From: Candidatus Fermentibacterota bacterium
GTDB lineage: Bacteria > Fermentibacterota > Fermentibacteria > Fermentibacterales > JCC-6
Assembly (NCBI GenBank): GCA_030609965.1
Contig: JAUWSQ010000014.1
Coordinates: 1-52,122 of the forward strand
DNA length: 52,122 bases
Direction: 5' to 3'
Position 1 is the first letter of the stretch; each line of letters opens with the position of its first letter. A program made the translations under genes and the position numbers. The notes under the pieces were generated by a model. It ran no database searches. It was given only the letters and a program-made list of their open reading frames with translations, and was not told the DNA's origin. This document shows, piece after piece, positions 6,016-14,103 of the stretch.

Positions 6016-7332
6016 TTAAAGGTCTAGAAGCCAAGCCCATGCAGGAATGACCTTTATTAAGCCAGCCTCAGTCTCTATTTCTTCCGATTCGTTCATAGTG
6101 ACGATTTCAGCATCAGAGACGTCCATTTCTTTCATCGCTTCGGAGAGAGCCCGAACTTCTCTTGCTCTAGTCGTTTCATCGGAGATTCCAACGCACACCT
6201 GAACAAGTCTATTTGCTGTTCCCATATCCGGATCGCCAATAACAAAATCAACTTCATGGCCATAGTCTGTCATGTAATAACTAATGGCCCCCTGGCGTCG
6301 TATGACGGATCGTCTTCTCAGTTCAAGGTAAACTGTATTCTCAAGTCTGGCGCCCAGGTTGGCGGATCCTGCCGGCGCGACGGAATAGGCGAGCCCCGGA
6401 TCGACAGCATAGATTTTCCTGGGATTGGACTGACGTACTCTGACAGATCTTGAGAAAAGAGAGACAGTAAAGAGCAAAAAGGCATCTGTGAAGTGATCAA
6501 GAAGGCTGTAGAGGGAGTCTTTACCGATGTTAACTCCCCTTGACCGAAGATCACTATGAGTTTTGTGAACGGACATTCTTCCCCCGGCGTGCTGAAGGAG
6601 TGTCAGGGCGAAACTGCGTGCTGCGTGGGCGTTACTGACGCTATGTCTTTCAATGATGTCCCTGAGTAGGACAAGTTCGACATAATCCTGAAGCACTTGA
6701 ACACGGCGATTCTCTTCAAGGGTCTGTACAGCCGGAAAACCACCGATCTGAAGATATTCAACCAAAGCCGCTTCCAGTGTTGAGCGCACACGTGCACCGG
6801 GAACAGATTCAGCAGGAGTTATGCCCCTGAAAACAAGGAATTCGCGAAAGCTGAGTGGAAGAAGTTCCGTGGAACACCCCCTTCCGCGAAATTCAGTGGC
6901 GACCTCGGAGGAAAGCAGCTTCGCAGAGGAACCGGTAACAAACAGTTTAACATTTTCCGTGTCCAGAATTCTGCGTGCAAACCTGGCCCACCCTTCAACA
7001 GACTGCACTTCATCAAGGAACAGGTATGCTTCACTGCTCCGAGCTTCCGGTGCGAGCCGGTAGAATGCCTCAAGAAGTTTATTCATCAGTCCCTGTTCAA
7101 TTGGGTAGAGCCTGTCATCTTCAAAATTCACATAGAGGATCCGATTCAGTGGTACTCCGGATGTTCGCAGGTTATGAATTTCCTGATATAGTCGGAAAGT
7201 CTTCCCTGATCGACGCATACCGATAAGGACCGATGCCATTCCCGGAACATCCGCAAGAGATACTTCCCTTCGCTTAACATCTGGCAGGGGTCGCTCCCTG
7301 TTCTCTGTGATCAGTTTTTCAAGAACATCCAT
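6016..7332 (-). CDS. AAA_14/DUF4143 ATPase, first copy
   Basis: A 438-residue P-loop ATPase. Walker A is GMRRSGKT at residues 38-45, Walker B is AYLFLDEVQSVEGW, and the sensor-like VTGSSAKLLSSE follows. The C-terminal DUF4143 region ends with a PD-(D/E)xK-like core (YYMTDYGHEVDFVIGD), common in this family. Members occur in many copies in uncultured bacteria and archaea, often beside toxin-antitoxin genes as here. Their role is unknown; they are sometimes described as selfish or defence-related. A distant paralogue lies at 36680-37921. Confidence 0.88.
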   Translation of the reverse strand: MDVLEKLITENRERPLPDVKRREVSLADVPGMASVLIGMRRSGKTFRLYQEIHNLRTSGVPLNRILYVNFEDDRLYPIEQGLMNKLLEAFYRLAPEARSSEAYLFLDEVQSVEGWARFARRILDTENVKLFVTGSSAKLLSSEVATEFRGRGCSTELLPLSFREFLVFRGITPAESVPGARVRSTLEAALVEYLQIGGFPAVQTLEENRRVQVLQDYVELVLLRDIIERHSVSNAHAARSFALTLLQHAGGRMSVHKTHSDLRSRGVNIGKDSLYSLLDHFTDAFLLFTVSLFSRSVRVRQSNPRKIYAVDPGLAYSVAPAGSANLGARLENTVYLELRRRSVIRRQGAISYYMTDYGHEVDFVIGDPDMGTANRLVQVCVGISDETTRAREVRALSEAMKEMDVSDAEIVTMNESEEIETEAGLIKVIPAWAWLLDL

Positions 7333-7529
7333 ATGTTTCCTTTCGTCAAGGACACTTTATGTAATATCTAGCCTTCTGTCAAGTACAGGGTAAACTCCAT
7401 ACCTTTTAGCAAGTTGTTTCACGTCACTTGCAGGCTCTGCACGTATACAAGGGCGCTTTCCTGTATCAGGCTAATATTATTAGCTTCCAGAGGGGAAGAG
7501 TATATTCATTGGTATGATAGTAACATTAT

Positions 7530-8062
7530 ATGGTGTACATTGCTATGATATCCTCTGCAATGGTCTTTCTTTTGGTGATGACGGCGATCGCTGTGAATGA
7601 CGATGCGATTTCTTTTACGACGAGGCTCAGGATCTCATTTACGCTGGACTGCTTTATGCTGCTATCCAGAAACTTAGCAACGCAATTGAAATTACTCCGG
7701 ATTATTATTATTCATTTATCTGCAGGGCGGGTATCTAAGAGGTGCAGGGTAATGAATGCCTGGCAATGCTGGATCTGAATGCAGCTATCGAAATCGATCC
7801 CTGCGAGCCAGATTGCTACTATGACCGGGCTATGATCAACCTTCACAGGGACAGTCTGCATCGGGCTATTCGTGATTTTACATTGACTCTCAATCTGGAT
7901 TCTCTTGACCTCGATGATTATTTCAACAGGGCAATGGCACATTTATTCCAGGAAAACTACAGTTTGGTAATCGAGATCGAACTCATGCAAGGTACGTATT
8001 CCGACTGGCGCAGCGTTGCATACAGTGAACTTGGTGTGATCCTAAATAACCAGCTCAAATAG
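7530..8062 (+). pseudogene. Secreted TPR protein broken by a frameshift and a stop
   Basis: The ATG at 7530 opens a signal peptide (MVYIAMISSAMVFLLVMTAIAV). Near 7608-7616, in a T-rich run, the frame must shift to continue as YDEAQDLIYAGLLYAAIQKL and SNAIEITPDYYYSF, where TPR repeats begin. In that frame there is a TAA at 7736-7738 (RAGI-stop-EVQGNE), then repeats of about 34 residues run to 8062 (AIEIDP, RAIRDFTLTLNLD). Two separate lesions point to a real pseudogene or a poor-quality stretch. An internal ATG at 7742 could still give a 106-residue TPR protein. Confidence 0.65.
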
Positions 8063-8213
8063 GGATTTATTCAGGTACTGGAGTACAGAGCTGTTATCGA
8101 CGTTATTGTCAGCGATTACGTTGACCGGGAATACTATTGTTGGTATCCTTGATTTTGGAGAGAAACTAAGATTAAATGAATATAGATAGCATAACGATGA
8201 ATAGGAGCGCAGA

Positions 8214-9890
8214 ATGTTATTCGTAACCCTTCTTACAGCAGCCCTGATTTCAGCCACCAGCCTTTCGATCACAGAACCGGTTGACGGAGAAACTTACAAT
8301 GGTGACTGGCTTACTGTCAGGGCAATTGTAGAGAACAACAACGAGGTTCCTGATTATGTCCAGCACTCACTTAACGGGCAACCCGTATTGCAGATACCAA
8401 GGCTGGATACCGACTGGTACACGTACATGCAGAATGACCTTCATCATGGTTTCTCCGAGTCTCCTGCTCCAATGGACAGCACAGTACTCTGGACAGCACC
8501 GGTCACCGGGGATTACCACGAGTTCCCCACACCTGTAATAGTGGGTGGAATAGTATACTATCCTTCGAACTATGGCACTGATTCTCTTTACGCCCTTGAT
8601 GCGGCTACAGGGGAATTGATCTGGAAATACAGGACTGGTTATACAGATGACGCGGTTACGGTAAAAGACGGCTACCTGTATACCGCGAGTGATTCTCTGT
8701 GGTGCCTGGACGCCTTAACCGGTGAGAGGATCTGGGCAACAGCTGCTGCCGATGCGGATGGAAGTACACCCGCGGTGGTTAATGGAAGAGTGTACTGTGG
8801 GCGTGCAAGCTACACTCAGAGCACATCCTACATATACTGTTTCAATGCTGCAACAGGCACAGAAATATGGTCACAGACGCTCTCCGGATATACTGCCAGT
8901 TGTTTGACTGTGTGGAACGGCTTTGTATTTATCCCAACTTACACAGGTCCTTTGTATGCCCTGGATGCCAACTCGGGATCAGTCATATGGGTGAACACTG
9001 ATAGCTATGGAGGTTACTGGGACTCTTCTCCTGTTGTCGTGGATAATGTGATCTACATAAGTGGAGATGACAGTAAAACACGGTCAATTAATGCAATAAC
9101 AGGGATTACTGTCTGGGAGGTTGATATAACACCCGGGACTTACATTTCAGCAACCCCTGCATATCACGAAGGCAGGCTGTACTTTGGCGATCAGGTGGAC
9201 ACCTATCATTGTCTTGATGCATCGGACGGGAGTACCATCTGGTCGGTGCCGGGCGTGCAGCACGGCTCTTCCGGCATTGCGGATGGAGTTGTCTTCTACG
9301 GGGAGGGCAGTAATTACTACGATGAAAGTGCCCGTGTAATGGCTTTGAACTCTGAAACCGGTCAGGAGATCTGGAGTTACTTAACCGATTCTGGACCGTA
9401 TGGAATAGTGTCCTGCCCTGCTATTACGGACGGGGTTATGTATATCGCAGCCACTGACGGTAATCTTTACGCTTTCGGCACCGGCCTTAAGTACACCTAC
9501 CGTGACGATCTTTTCGCACAGGTAGGAGCGAACGAGCTTATAGTGACATCCTTCGACGGGGCTGTTGCCGTTGCCGCAGATACTATTAACTTCACCGTTA
9601 CCGGCACAGGTATCAACCCGGAGCCTTCCTGCCTGCTCGCTCTGTGTGCTAGCCCGAATCCTTTTTCATCCAGCCTGAGTATCAGTTACAGCATTCCGGA
9701 GTTTGCTGAAGCTGAACTGTCTGTCTACGACCTCTCGGGCAGATTGGTTGAAATTCTGGAGATGGGCTCTACGGCTTCCGGTGAACACATAAGGACCTGG
9801 ACTCCAGAGCCATCTCTCCCTGACGGCTGTTACCTGATCGTGCTCGATACGTGTGGAGAAAGGGCCGTTAGAAGGTGTGTGAAGCTTTAG
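8214..9890 (+). CDS. Secreted PQQ-like beta-propeller protein with C-terminal sorting domain
   Basis: A 558-residue protein starting with a signal peptide (MLFVTLLTAALISATSLS). Residues 80-450 contain at least seven blades with the PQQ-like pattern LYALDAATGELIWKYRTG, LWCLDALTGERIWA and YCFNAATGTEIWS. The last 85 residues (SPNPFSSSLSISYSI, VYDLSGRLVEIL, GCYLIVLDT) are a FlgD-like/Por secretion domain, used by type IX-type systems to export and anchor proteins. The protein is most likely extracellular. Its ligand is unknown, and enzyme activity with PQQ is not implied. The gene stands alone downstream of the broken TPR gene. Confidence 0.9.
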   Translation: MLFVTLLTAALISATSLSITEPVDGETYNGDWLTVRAIVENNNEVPDYVQHSLNGQPVLQIPRLDTDWYTYMQNDLHHGFSESPAPMDSTVLWTAPVTGDYHEFPTPVIVGGIVYYPSNYGTDSLYALDAATGELIWKYRTGYTDDAVTVKDGYLYTASDSLWCLDALTGERIWATAAADADGSTPAVVNGRVYCGRASYTQSTSYIYCFNAATGTEIWSQTLSGYTASCLTVWNGFVFIPTYTGPLYALDANSGSVIWVNTDSYGGYWDSSPVVVDNVIYISGDDSKTRSINAITGITVWEVDITPGTYISATPAYHEGRLYFGDQVDTYHCLDASDGSTIWSVPGVQHGSSGIADGVVFYGEGSNYYDESARVMALNSETGQEIWSYLTDSGPYGIVSCPAITDGVMYIAATDGNLYAFGTGLKYTYRDDLFAQVGANELIVTSFDGAVAVAADTINFTVTGTGINPEPSCLLALCASPNPFSSSLSISYSIPEFAEAELSVYDLSGRLVEILEMGSTASGEHIRTWTPEPSLPDGCYLIVLDTCGERAVRRCVKL

Positions 9891-9902
9891 AATCTGTTTA
9901 GA

Positions 9903-11018
9903 TCAGTCTACCGGGAAATCGATGATATAGAGCTTCTGGAATCCTTCCTCCGGATCCTCCTCCCAGCCCAGTATGCCGAAGCTGTCTATATGGAATTTCC
10001 AGCTGCCGCTTTCGACCGGAAGTCGTGCTGAGAATAGCAGAATTCCCGACATATTGTAAACATCAAAGACCGGTTCAAGCTCGGTTCCTCTGGCAACCCA
10101 CAGGCGTTCTGAACTGTCTACGCCAAGAGCCTTGATGAACGTTCTATAAGGATCCGGTTCCCATTCTATCACGACACCCTGCATACCTATTCTGTTCGCC
10201 CAGCTCTCTATATATATGATTTCATCTTCCATTTCCTGCTCAGTCTTTTCAACACGCGGAATGTCTCTCAAGATGTGAAAGAGCTCACTCCCATCGGCGT
10301 TGAAGGCGAATACTTCGTAAGTCTCGCTGGATGTCGGAGAGTAAAAGAATCTCCCCTGGCTGTCTCCTGTGAGGGAGAAGGAGAACATCATACTGCTGAG
10401 TACACTTGTGAAGTCAGAGAAATCGAAAGGGACTTCGTCTTCATAGTAGAGAATATCAGGTTCCCTGTTAACACTGTATTTTGCGAGAGTCCGGATCATC
10501 ATCGGCTGGTCTCTCTCCATGTCGAACCCCAGGACAACTCCGGCATAGCTGCTCCCGCCAACAGCACAGGTTTCAATGGGCGGGCCGTTATCCCAGAGGG
10601 AGATGTTCTCTATATAGTTGAACGCACTGTCGTAGGATTTGAAAGCGTTACTCATTGGGTCATGAATTAGAATTCTGCCATCATTCAAGCTTGCAACGTA
10701 AAGCGGCATCAGCAATTCACCTGGCCCTGAACCACTGCGGCCGATCTGGCAGATATATTCACCATCATTACTGAAAACCAGCACTCCACAGAGAATCTGA
10801 TCGAGAACAAGTATTTGCCCTGCAGTGTCATGACAAACATCCGTTATTGAACCGAAGGCTTCTGTGCTGTCGCCTGTCTCTACACCGATACTGTAACCAA
10901 TAGACAGCTCTATCATCTCCTCGGGCTGCTCAGAGACAACTACTTCCCGATCATCCCCGCATCCTGGAACAATGACTAGAAGCATCGCGCATAGTGCACC
11001 TGTGATCTTGAATTTCAT
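9903..11018 (-). CDS. Six-bladed beta-propeller lipoprotein
   Basis: A 371-residue protein with a lipoprotein signal peptide, lipobox VPGC with Cys20 (MKFKITGALCAMLLVIVPGC). The body has NHL/6-bladed-propeller features: GQILVLDQILCGVLVFSNDG, YICQIGRSGSGPGELLMPLY, DGRILIHDP, and SSERLWVARGTELEPVFDVY. It follows the ECF sigma/anti-sigma pair on the same strand and may be co-expressed with it. Likely attached to a membrane facing the periplasm or the outside; the ligand is unknown. Confidence 0.85.
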   Translation of the reverse strand: MKFKITGALCAMLLVIVPGCGDDREVVVSEQPEEMIELSIGYSIGVETGDSTEAFGSITDVCHDTAGQILVLDQILCGVLVFSNDGEYICQIGRSGSGPGELLMPLYVASLNDGRILIHDPMSNAFKSYDSAFNYIENISLWDNGPPIETCAVGGSSYAGVVLGFDMERDQPMMIRTLAKYSVNREPDILYYEDEVPFDFSDFTSVLSSMMFSFSLTGDSQGRFFYSPTSSETYEVFAFNADGSELFHILRDIPRVEKTEQEMEDEIIYIESWANRIGMQGVVIEWEPDPYRTFIKALGVDSSERLWVARGTELEPVFDVYNMSGILLFSARLPVESGSWKFHIDSFGILGWEEDPEEGFQKLYIIDFPVD

Positions 11019-11057
11019 AATGATTTTCTCCTTTTTGGAATTAGATACGAACCGGCT

Positions 11058-11528
11058 TTACTCCTCCGGCAGCAGCAGAGCAACTACCGAGATTATTCCC
11101 ATCGTTACAATTGCTGCACCGATCATCAGCGGCAGGGAATTCATCTGTTCGACAGCGGCGAATATTCCATCGATAACATCTATCAGGAATCCACTGCTTT
11201 TTGAAAGCAGACCCGAGCCGCTTAGAATTTTCAGCAGAATGAAGAATACCGCTGCACCTGAAAAGAGTGTGACAGCTACCTGCGGGAAAGGGAATCGTGG
11301 CCGCTGCACAGTCAGTATCTTCGTGAGTACATTCAGCCTGAGCTCAGCTGGCGCTGCGTCTGGCTTCATGCATTCAGCGAGCCCGTTCTGCAGAGAACGC
11401 TCAAGCATTAATTCATGACGGCAGATGGGGCAGCCGTTGAGGTGCTTTTCGAAGAGAACCCTGTCATCCTCGTCCAGTTCATCCATAAGGTAGGATAGTA
11501 CGTTAGTCGATCTGCTGCAGGAGCTCAT
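11058..11528 (-). CDS. Anti-sigma factor with zinc finger (zf-HC2)
   Basis: A 156-residue protein whose N-terminus carries the ZAS motif H-x3-C-x2-C (His29, Cys33, Cys36 in HLNGCPIC). Hydrophobic segments near residues 85-103 and 136-153 anchor it in the membrane. The gene overlaps the end of the ECF sigma gene by 26 nt, the usual arrangement for a sigma factor and its inhibitor. It should hold the sigma factor inactive until a signal, often redox or envelope stress, frees it. The signal is not evident. Confidence 0.88.
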   Translation of the reverse strand: MSSCSRSTNVLSYLMDELDEDDRVLFEKHLNGCPICRHELMLERSLQNGLAECMKPDAAPAELRLNVLTKILTVQRPRFPFPQVAVTLFSGAAVFFILLKILSGSGLLSKSSGFLIDVIDGIFAAVEQMNSLPLMIGAAIVTMGIISVVALLLPEE

Positions 11529-12069
11529 TCTCGTATCCTCTCAAGTGTTCTCTCAGTCTCTTTCTGGCTCGGTGAAGGTAAACACGTACGTTGGGCTCGG
11601 GTATACCCATGATACGCCCAACGTCCGCAAAATTCAATTCCTTCCAGTACGCCAGTGTAATAAGCTGTCTGTCCCGTTCGGAGAGTTTACATACAGCCTG
11701 TTCGAGCAGGGCAATCCCTTCAGCTGAGAGTTCTGGTCTATGATCGTTCGAATTTTTGACAAAACTTTCCTCAGGCATGCTGACCTCCTTCCTGATCTTT
11801 ATTCTACGCAGGTGATCCAGCGCTATCCTCCGGGCGGTCGAGCAGATCCACGAAGGAAAACTCTCGTGCTTTCGTAATGTGCGAAGTCGGGTCCAGGCTT
11901 TCACGAACGTATCCTGTGCAAGGTCTTTGGCGGTGTCCCGGTCTGCAACCATACGGAGCAGCAGCGTGTACACCAGCCCACCGTAATCATCGATCAGCCT
12001 GCCGAAGGCCTGCCTGTCACCCTCACAGGCAAGCCTGACATCACCCAGTCTATCGGGATCTTTAATCAA
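11503..12069 (-). CDS. ECF-type RNA polymerase sigma factor
   Basis: A 188-residue protein with sigma region 2 (DYGGLVYTLLLRMVADRDTA, KDLAQDTFVKAW, ICSTARRIALDHLRR) and region 4 (LSERDRQLITLAYWKELNFA, NVRVYLHRARKRLREHL). It lacks regions 1 and 3, as in ECF factors. It sits between a small membrane protein (12073-12453, spacing 3 nt) and its anti-sigma factor. It probably directs transcription of its own operon and of envelope genes; the target promoter motif cannot be read from this window alone. Confidence 0.93.
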   Translation of the reverse strand: MIKDPDRLGDVRLACEGDRQAFGRLIDDYGGLVYTLLLRMVADRDTAKDLAQDTFVKAWTRLRTLRKHESFPSWICSTARRIALDHLRRIKIRKEVSMPEESFVKNSNDHRPELSAEGIALLEQAVCKLSERDRQLITLAYWKELNFADVGRIMGIPEPNVRVYLHRARKRLREHLRGYENELLQQID

Positions 12070-12072
12070 TCT

Positions 12073-12453
12073 CTATGCCGTTTTCGAATTTCTATCCATC
12101 ATGTACCAGACAGCAACGAGGGCCAGACCGAATACAAGTCCTCCTCCAGCGGCGGCAAGACATGCTTTAACGCCGATAATAAGACCCACAACGAGCGAAG
12201 CGAGACTAAGACCGATCACGACGAAACCAGTTCTGAAGAAACCGGTTCTGCGCCGGGGGGGCTTCGTTGGCTCCATTATCTTAATCATCCGCTCTACCTC
12301 TTCCGGACTCCTCCCCGATTCGAGTGCCTGATTGATCTTCTCATACTTCTTCTGGGCAAGGCTGTGTTTATTCATGAGTACGGTCATGGCAAGGGCCAGC
12401 GGTCCACCGACCAACACGATCAATGTTGCCACAAGCCTCACTGTATCTCCCAT
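12073..12453 (-). CDS. Small membrane protein upstream of the ECF sigma factor
   Basis: I start it at the ATG at 12453, which has AAAGGAG seven nt upstream; an ATG at 12468 has no such site. It has an N-terminal membrane segment (about 5-25), a basic soluble stretch including SGRSPEEVERMIKIMEP and KPPRRR, and two close C-terminal membrane segments. The layout resembles DUF6249-like proteins that accompany ECF sigma genes. It ends 3 nt before the sigma gene, so the genes are in one operon. It may take part in signal sensing, which is inference. Confidence 0.75.
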   Translation of the reverse strand: MGDTVRLVATLIVLVGGPLALAMTVLMNKHSLAQKKYEKINQALESGRSPEEVERMIKIMEPTKPPRRRTGFFRTGFVVIGLSLASLVVGLIIGVKACLAAAGGGLVFGLALVAVWYMMDRNSKTA

Positions 12454-12560
12454 TTTATCTCCTTTCATCTCTCAGCGTATATCATACGATGCCATCAACT
12501 GTACAGACGTAAGATGATGATTTCCGTTACAGTCATCTGTGTTACTCCCAACAGGCTTCG

Positions 12561-12590
12561 TTGACGGAGGGAGGTTTTCAGTGCTATTAT
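12561..12590 (+). promoter_or_regulatory. Promoter for the lipoprotein gene at 12629
   Basis: TTGACG at 12561-12566 and TATTAT at 12585-12590, 18 bp apart, lie in the divergent gap between the sigma operon and the lipoprotein gene. The ribosome site AGGAGAGG follows upstream of the ATG. Confidence 0.6.
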
Positions 12591-12628
12591 AACTTTGAGA
12601 GATTATTTACCAGGAGAGGGGTTGTGTT

Positions 12629-13285
12629 ATGAAGAAATTTGCGCTTACGTCAGGGGCTCTTCTGATTGCATTCCTGTTCGCTTGCGGCGGGGATTCAACA
12701 GGGCCTGGTCCTGCACCCGAGGGTGACTGGATGCCAATGACAGTGGGGAACTGGTGGAACTACATTTACGATGGATTCACATTATTCGGGACAAGTGATT
12801 CATTCGATATAAGCGGATCCGCTGAAAGAAGAGTGACAGATCTGCTCCAGCACCAAGGAGGATTCGAGGTATACGAGTTCAGGTCTCTGTCGGAGATGAT
12901 ACTCACGAATCCTGACACAACAATGGTCTATGCCGATACCCAGTTCGTCTACATACGGAATACCGGTGACGAGATGAGGGCGTATCAGGACACAGTGTCA
13001 ACCAACTACGATCTGGTTGCTTTGTTGCCTCTGACGCTGGGTGAATCCTGGCTGACACAGCCGGGAGACACACACGAAAACGAGGTTACCAGCCTGAGCG
13101 TTTCGGTTACCGTTCCAGCAGGTTCTTTCAGCGGCTGTGCCGTAATAACCCAGACCGATACCGCAGAGCCCACTTTCCAATTGGATTCGTATTTCAACGA
13201 TGGAACGGGCGTTGTTCTGGATTTCGTGAAACTTGGAGACATGCAGGAGATTTCTGCTAGCCTGGAGACTTATTACGTTCAGTAA
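12629..13285 (+). CDS. Lipoprotein of unknown function
   Basis: A 218-residue protein with a lipoprotein signal (MKKFALTSGALLIAFLFAC, Cys19) and then a linker GGDSTGPGPAPEGDWMPMTV. The mature part begins with GNWWNYIYDG, followed by beta-rich sequence (VTSLSVSVTVPAGSFSGCAV and SYFNDGTGVVLDF). This layout recurs in lipoproteins of candidate phyla; I know no assigned function. Its end overlaps by 7 nt, tail to tail, with the lipoprotein gene on the other strand, so no terminator fits between them. Confidence 0.82.
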   Translation: MKKFALTSGALLIAFLFACGGDSTGPGPAPEGDWMPMTVGNWWNYIYDGFTLFGTSDSFDISGSAERRVTDLLQHQGGFEVYEFRSLSEMILTNPDTTMVYADTQFVYIRNTGDEMRAYQDTVSTNYDLVALLPLTLGESWLTQPGDTHENEVTSLSVSVTVPAGSFSGCAVITQTDTAEPTFQLDSYFNDGTGVVLDFVKLGDMQEISASLETYYVQ

Positions 13286-13890
13286 AACATCATTTTTAGC
13301 GTTGCCCAGGTGACACGCTCCTTTGTATCTGACAGGTCCCACCATTGCCAGATGTACCATTGGTCATCAGCGGTGTCAGGCCGGCATATGAAATAGGTAC
13401 TGCCTGACGCCATGTACCCTTGAGCGGGAAACAGGCTGGCATATACCTTGAGGTCAAAAGTTCGATCCAGCTGATATGACTGTCCCGTCGAATCACCCGT
13501 CCATGGATACTCTGAGGTGCCGGATAAGGTAAGCTCGATCATCGGTACATCTGCGAACATATTCTGATGAATCTGCTCCTCTTCTGCATATCCCCAGAAG
13601 CTGTCCTGTTTGGCGGAGTTGCCGTGGGGGTTATACCATAGCAGATGGAATTCGAAATCATCCCTGAAGCAGCTCATGTAGAGATCAATATCCATGTAAT
13701 TGTACGCGAATTGCAGGTTCTCGATCACCTTCCAGGCACTGTCGACCGGTTCCCAGGGAGGACCCGGAGGAATAATACTGTCACTCGGACCGGTCAGGCA
13801 GGCAGTGGATATCAGCACCGCTGCCAATATCGAAGCGATTGCGAACAGTGATTTACGTTTATTGTTTGGGACCTCGGTCAGCCTTCTCAT
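13279..13890 (-). CDS. Lipoprotein with NTF2/SnoaL-like fold
   Basis: A 203-residue protein with a lipoprotein signal; Cys31 sits in LISTAC. The mature part reads WKVIENLQFAYNYMDIDLYM, SCFRDDFEFHLLW and ends QWYIWQWWDLSD. This pattern, in which a helix pair leads into a curved sheet, resembles NTF2-like lipoproteins seen repeatedly in Fermentibacteria-like genomes. No catalytic residues can be assigned. The ATG at 13890 has GAGGAAGG upstream. Confidence 0.75.
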   Translation of the reverse strand: MRRLTEVPNNKRKSLFAIASILAAVLISTACLTGPSDSIIPPGPPWEPVDSAWKVIENLQFAYNYMDIDLYMSCFRDDFEFHLLWYNPHGNSAKQDSFWGYAEEEQIHQNMFADVPMIELTLSGTSEYPWTGDSTGQSYQLDRTFDLKVYASLFPAQGYMASGSTYFICRPDTADDQWYIWQWWDLSDTKERVTWATLKMMFY

Positions 13891-14103
13891 GGAGTCTACC
13901 TTCCTCTCAGCCGGTGCGGACTACGAAACTCCCATCTTGAAAAACTGGAAGCCGGTTCCGCACACTTGTATCAAGCACATCTGAAAGGACTGAAGACTCA
14001 GAGAAAACCTCCCCGGGTTGGTTTGAAATCAACGATAGGACAATCTACTTGTTTAGTACATGATGTATATCAGGGTTTTCGTCAAGTTGTATAAATACTT
14101 CAA

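Noticed and set aside
10972..11418. Plus-strand frame of 148 codons opposite the anti-sigma gene
   Set aside because: The minus strand encodes a clear zinc-finger anti-sigma factor overlapping its sigma gene; the opposite frame has no family features.
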